This document shows, one piece after another, positions 7,333 through 8,576 of a stretch of DNA of 8,576 nt. The position numbers and the translations under genes are program-made. The stretch is from positions 1 to 8,576 of the forward strand of contig CABUBS010000084.1 in the NCBI GenBank assembly GCA_902489855.1, read 5' to 3'. This DNA is from an uncultured Collinsella sp. (GTDB lineage: Bacteria > Actinomycetota > Coriobacteriia > Coriobacteriales > Coriobacteriaceae). Position 1 is the stretch's first letter. Every line of letters begins with the position of its first letter. The notes beneath the pieces were generated by a model that was not told the DNA's origin, made no database searches, and saw only the letters and a list, made by a program, of their open reading frames with translations.

Positions 7333-7357
7333 CGGGGGTATTTTCGCCTGCTACTAT
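7329..7357 (+). promoter_or_regulatory. Predicted housekeeping sigma-factor promoter for rplU-rpmA
   Basis: The -35 box TTGACG (7329-7334; 5 of 6 to TTGACA) is followed by an optimal 17-base spacer and the -10 box TACTAT (7352-7357; 4 of 6 to TATAAT). TGC immediately before the -10 gives an extended -10 (TGnTACTAT). Initiation is expected near 7364, giving a leader of about 36 bases before the rplU ATG. The TGA stop of the upstream gene lies within the -35 box. A strong promoter here is expected for ribosomal protein genes. Confidence 0.75.
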
Positions 7358-7385
7358 ATTCGGCTGTTGCACTAACTGATGCATG

Positions 7386-7390
7386 AAGGG
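7386..7390 (+). promoter_or_regulatory. Ribosome binding site that decides the rplU start
   Basis: AAGGG lies 9 bases before ATG 7400. An in-frame ATG at 7379 would add seven residues but has no ribosome site before it, and those residues are not part of known L21 N-termini. The start at 7400 is therefore preferred. Confidence 0.7.
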
Positions 7391-7399
7391 CAAGTAAAC

Positions 7400-7774
7400 A
7401 TGTACGCAATCGTTAACACGGGCGGCAAGCAGTACAAGGTCGCCACCGACGATGTCATCACCGTCGAGAAGATCGAGGGCAATGAGGGCGACAAGGTCAC
7501 CCTGCCGGTTATCTTCCTCAACGATGGTAAGAAGATCGTCACCGATCCCGACAAGCTGGCCAAGGCCAAGGTTACCGCTCAGATCGTTGAGCAGTTCAAG
7601 GGCGAGAAGCAGCTGGTCTTCAAGTTCCACAAGCGTAAGCGCTATCGTCGTCTGAAGGGTCACCGTCAGCAGCTCACCAAGCTGAAGATCGTGAAGGTCC
7701 AGGCTACGTCCCGCGCCAAGAAGGCTGTCAAGGCAGAGGCCGAGGCTGTTGCCGAGGCTCCCGTCGCCGAGTAG
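7400..7774 (+). CDS. rplU: 50S ribosomal protein L21
   Basis: L21 binds 23S rRNA in the large subunit. The start gives the canonical MYAIVNTGGKQYKV, and the family's C-terminal signature is present as KFHKRKRYRRLKGHRQQLT (75-93) followed by KLKIVKV. The protein is 124 residues long against roughly 100-105 in most bacteria. The extra ~20 residues form a low-complexity Lys/Ala/Glu tail (SRAKKAVKAEAEAVAEAP). rplU leads a short run with rpmA, 33 bases downstream. It is transcribed from its own promoter at 7329-7357 and possibly also by read-through from the upstream operon. I see no Prp protease gene between rplU and rpmA, unlike Bacillota, which fits the uncleaved form of L27 encoded next. Confidence 0.97.
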   Translation: MYAIVNTGGKQYKVATDDVITVEKIEGNEGDKVTLPVIFLNDGKKIVTDPDKLAKAKVTAQIVEQFKGEKQLVFKFHKRKRYRRLKGHRQQLTKLKIVKVQATSRAKKAVKAEAEAVAEAPVAE

Positions 7775-7807
7775 ATTACACTCGTAACGAAAGAGTAGGT
7801 ATACACA

Positions 7808-8065
7808 ATGGCACACAAAAAAGGACTCGGTTCCTCCCGTAATGGCCGTGACTCCCGCGGTCAGCGCCTTGGCACGAAGCGCTATGCCGGCCAGACGGTA
7901 ACCACGGGCACGATTCTCGTCCGTCAGCACGGCACGCACATCCACCCGGGTGAGAACGTTGGCCGTGGTAAGGACGACACGCTGTTCGCGCTGGTCGACG
8001 GTACCGTTGAGTTCCACAAGGGTATCAAGCACAGGGTCAGCGTACGCCCGCTCGCGAACGCGTAA
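7808..8065 (+). CDS. rpmA: 50S ribosomal protein L27
   Basis: L27 sits near the peptidyl transferase centre, with its N-terminus reaching towards the tRNA ends. The protein has 85 residues, the usual length. The N-terminus is MAHKKGLGSSRNGRDS, so it begins directly at the mature form and lacks the cleavable N-terminal extension seen in many Bacillota. Other family landmarks are QRLGTKRYAGQTV (19-31) and QHGTHIHPGENVGRGKDDTLFA (40-61). The ribosome site is weak (GTAGG ending 8 bases before the ATG), which is notable for a highly expressed gene; coupling to rplU may help. An intrinsic terminator begins 25 bases after the stop. Confidence 0.97.
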   Translation: MAHKKGLGSSRNGRDSRGQRLGTKRYAGQTVTTGTILVRQHGTHIHPGENVGRGKDDTLFALVDGTVEFHKGIKHRVSVRPLANA

Positions 8066-8081
8066 TTCACCCTTCATAGAG

Positions 8082-8091
8082 CACATATGTG
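8082..8091. repeat. Perfect 10-base palindrome CACATATGTG before the terminator
   Basis: This exact palindrome lies between the rpmA stop and the terminator stem and shares its last base with the stem. It could be a protein-binding half or chance; nothing else in the window repeats it. Confidence 0.25.
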
Positions 8092-8134
8092 GGAGGCACT
8101 TGAGTTTTAGGATTCAAGGGTCTCCCTCTTTTTT
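8091..8134 (+). terminator. Intrinsic terminator between rpmA and obgE
   Basis: The arms GGGAGGCACTTGA (8091-8103) and TCAAGGGTCTCCC (8114-8126) form a 13-position stem with one G-U wobble, one A-G mismatch and a 10-base loop. A short TC step and six T residues (8129-8134) follow. Stem plus T run fits Rho-independent termination. It ends only 16 bases before the TTG start of obgE and directly abuts that gene's ribosome site. Confidence 0.82.
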
Positions 8135-8135
8135 G

Positions 8136-8142
8136 TAGGAGG
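8136..8142 (+). promoter_or_regulatory. Strong ribosome binding site supporting a TTG start for obgE
   Basis: TAGGAGG lies 8 bases before TTG 8151. No ATG or GTG in frame is close enough to preserve the conserved Obg N-terminus, so this site fixes the start. Confidence 0.8.
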
Positions 8143-8150
8143 CGATTCTG

Positions 8151-8576
8151 TTGTCACAGTTCACCGATATCAGCCGCATTAACGTGTGCGGCGGCGACGG
8201 CGGAGCCGGATGCATGTCGTTTAGGCGCGAGGCATTTGTCCCCAAGGGCGGCCCCGATGGCGGCGACGGCGGTCGTGGCGGCAATGTCGTCATCCAGGCC
8301 GATGCTCAGCTGTCTTCGCTGATCGATTACCGCTTTAAGCATCACTTCCGCGCCGAGCGCGGCACGCACGGGCAGGGTGCCCGTCGTAACGGTAAGAGCG
8401 GCGAGGACCTGATTCTCAAGGTCCCTATGGGTACCGTGGTGCGCGAGCTCGATCCCGAGACGCAGACCCCGATGTTCGAGATTGCCGACCTGGTGCACGA
8501 CGGCGAGCGCGTCGTCGTGGCGCCCGGCGGTGCCGGCGGTCTGGGCAACACACACTTTGTGACGTCGGTGCGTCGC
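8151..8576 (+). CDS. obgE: Obg-family GTPase, N-terminal part (3' truncated by window)
   Basis: Obg is an essential GTPase involved in 50S subunit assembly and stress control. The frame from TTG 8151 runs uninterrupted to the last base (142 codons). The glycine-rich Obg fold is clear: GGDGGAGCMSFRREAFVPKG (14-33), GGPDGGDGGRGGNVV (33-47), FRAERGTHGQGARRNGKSGE (66-85), PMGTVVREL (92-100) and APGGAGGLGN (124-133). The G domain with the nucleotide-binding motifs lies beyond the window. The position after rplU-rpmA is the classic one. A terminator separates it from rpmA and I find no convincing promoter in the 85-base gap, so it probably depends on read-through or on an unseen promoter. The start is TTG with a strong ribosome site. 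Confidence 0.96.
   Translation, partial: MSQFTDISRINVCGGDGGAGCMSFRREAFVPKGGPDGGDGGRGGNVVIQADAQLSSLIDYRFKHHFRAERGTHGQGARRNGKSGEDLILKVPMGTVVRELDPETQTPMFEIADLVHDGERVVVAPGGAGGLGNTHFVTSVRR

Noticed and set aside
7383..7397. Four-codon leader ORF (Met-Lys-Gly-Lys) before rplU
   Set aside because: It overlaps the rplU ribosome site and has no ribosome site of its own, so translation is unlikely.
8100..8134. TTGAGT as a -35 for an obgE promoter
   Set aside because: The sequence at the right distance (TCCCTC) is not a -10, and the region is better explained by the terminator stem.

Overview
The window is a GC-rich (roughly 60% by eye), densely coded chromosomal segment with every gene on the + strand. 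Protein sequence style, GC content, strong GGAGG-type ribosome sites, TTG starts and gene order suggest a Gram-positive Actinomycetota member of the Coriobacteriia (Collinsella-like). That taxonomic call is an inference from style; no rRNA or other marker is present to prove it.

Region 1 (1-3687) is the end of a rod-shape (elongasome) operon: the C-terminal part of mreD, then a class B penicillin-binding protein 2 (transpeptidase) and its SEDS glycosyltransferase partner RodA. Region 2 (3706-7332) continues in the same direction with very short gaps. It holds a DUF697-domain protein of unknown function, a radical SAM protein of the TIGR03960 type, and its constant companion, a TIGR03936/DUF2344 protein, joined by an ATGA stop/start overlap. 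Region 3 (7333-8576) starts with a well-formed promoter and carries rplU (L21), rpmA (L27), an intrinsic terminator and the 5' part of obgE (Obg GTPase, cut by the window edge).

The genes fall into two jobs: side-wall peptidoglycan synthesis (MreD, PBP2, RodA) and large ribosomal subunit biogenesis (L21, L27, Obg). The two radical-SAM-associated genes lie between them, as they do in many Gram-positive genomes. Ribonuclease G (rng), often found just before rplU, is absent here, and a promoter occupies that position. minC/minD, often found near pbp2/rodA, are also absent from this segment.

Nothing in the window looks mobile: there are no insertion sequences, phage genes, CRISPR arrays, tRNAs or rRNAs. 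The least understood items are the DUF697 protein, the radical SAM pair, an additional N-terminal membrane segment on PBP2, a candidate zinc site in PBP2, and a terminator placed directly against the ribosome site of obgE. I did not find a wholly new system; the DUF697 gene inside a cell-wall operon is the best lead.
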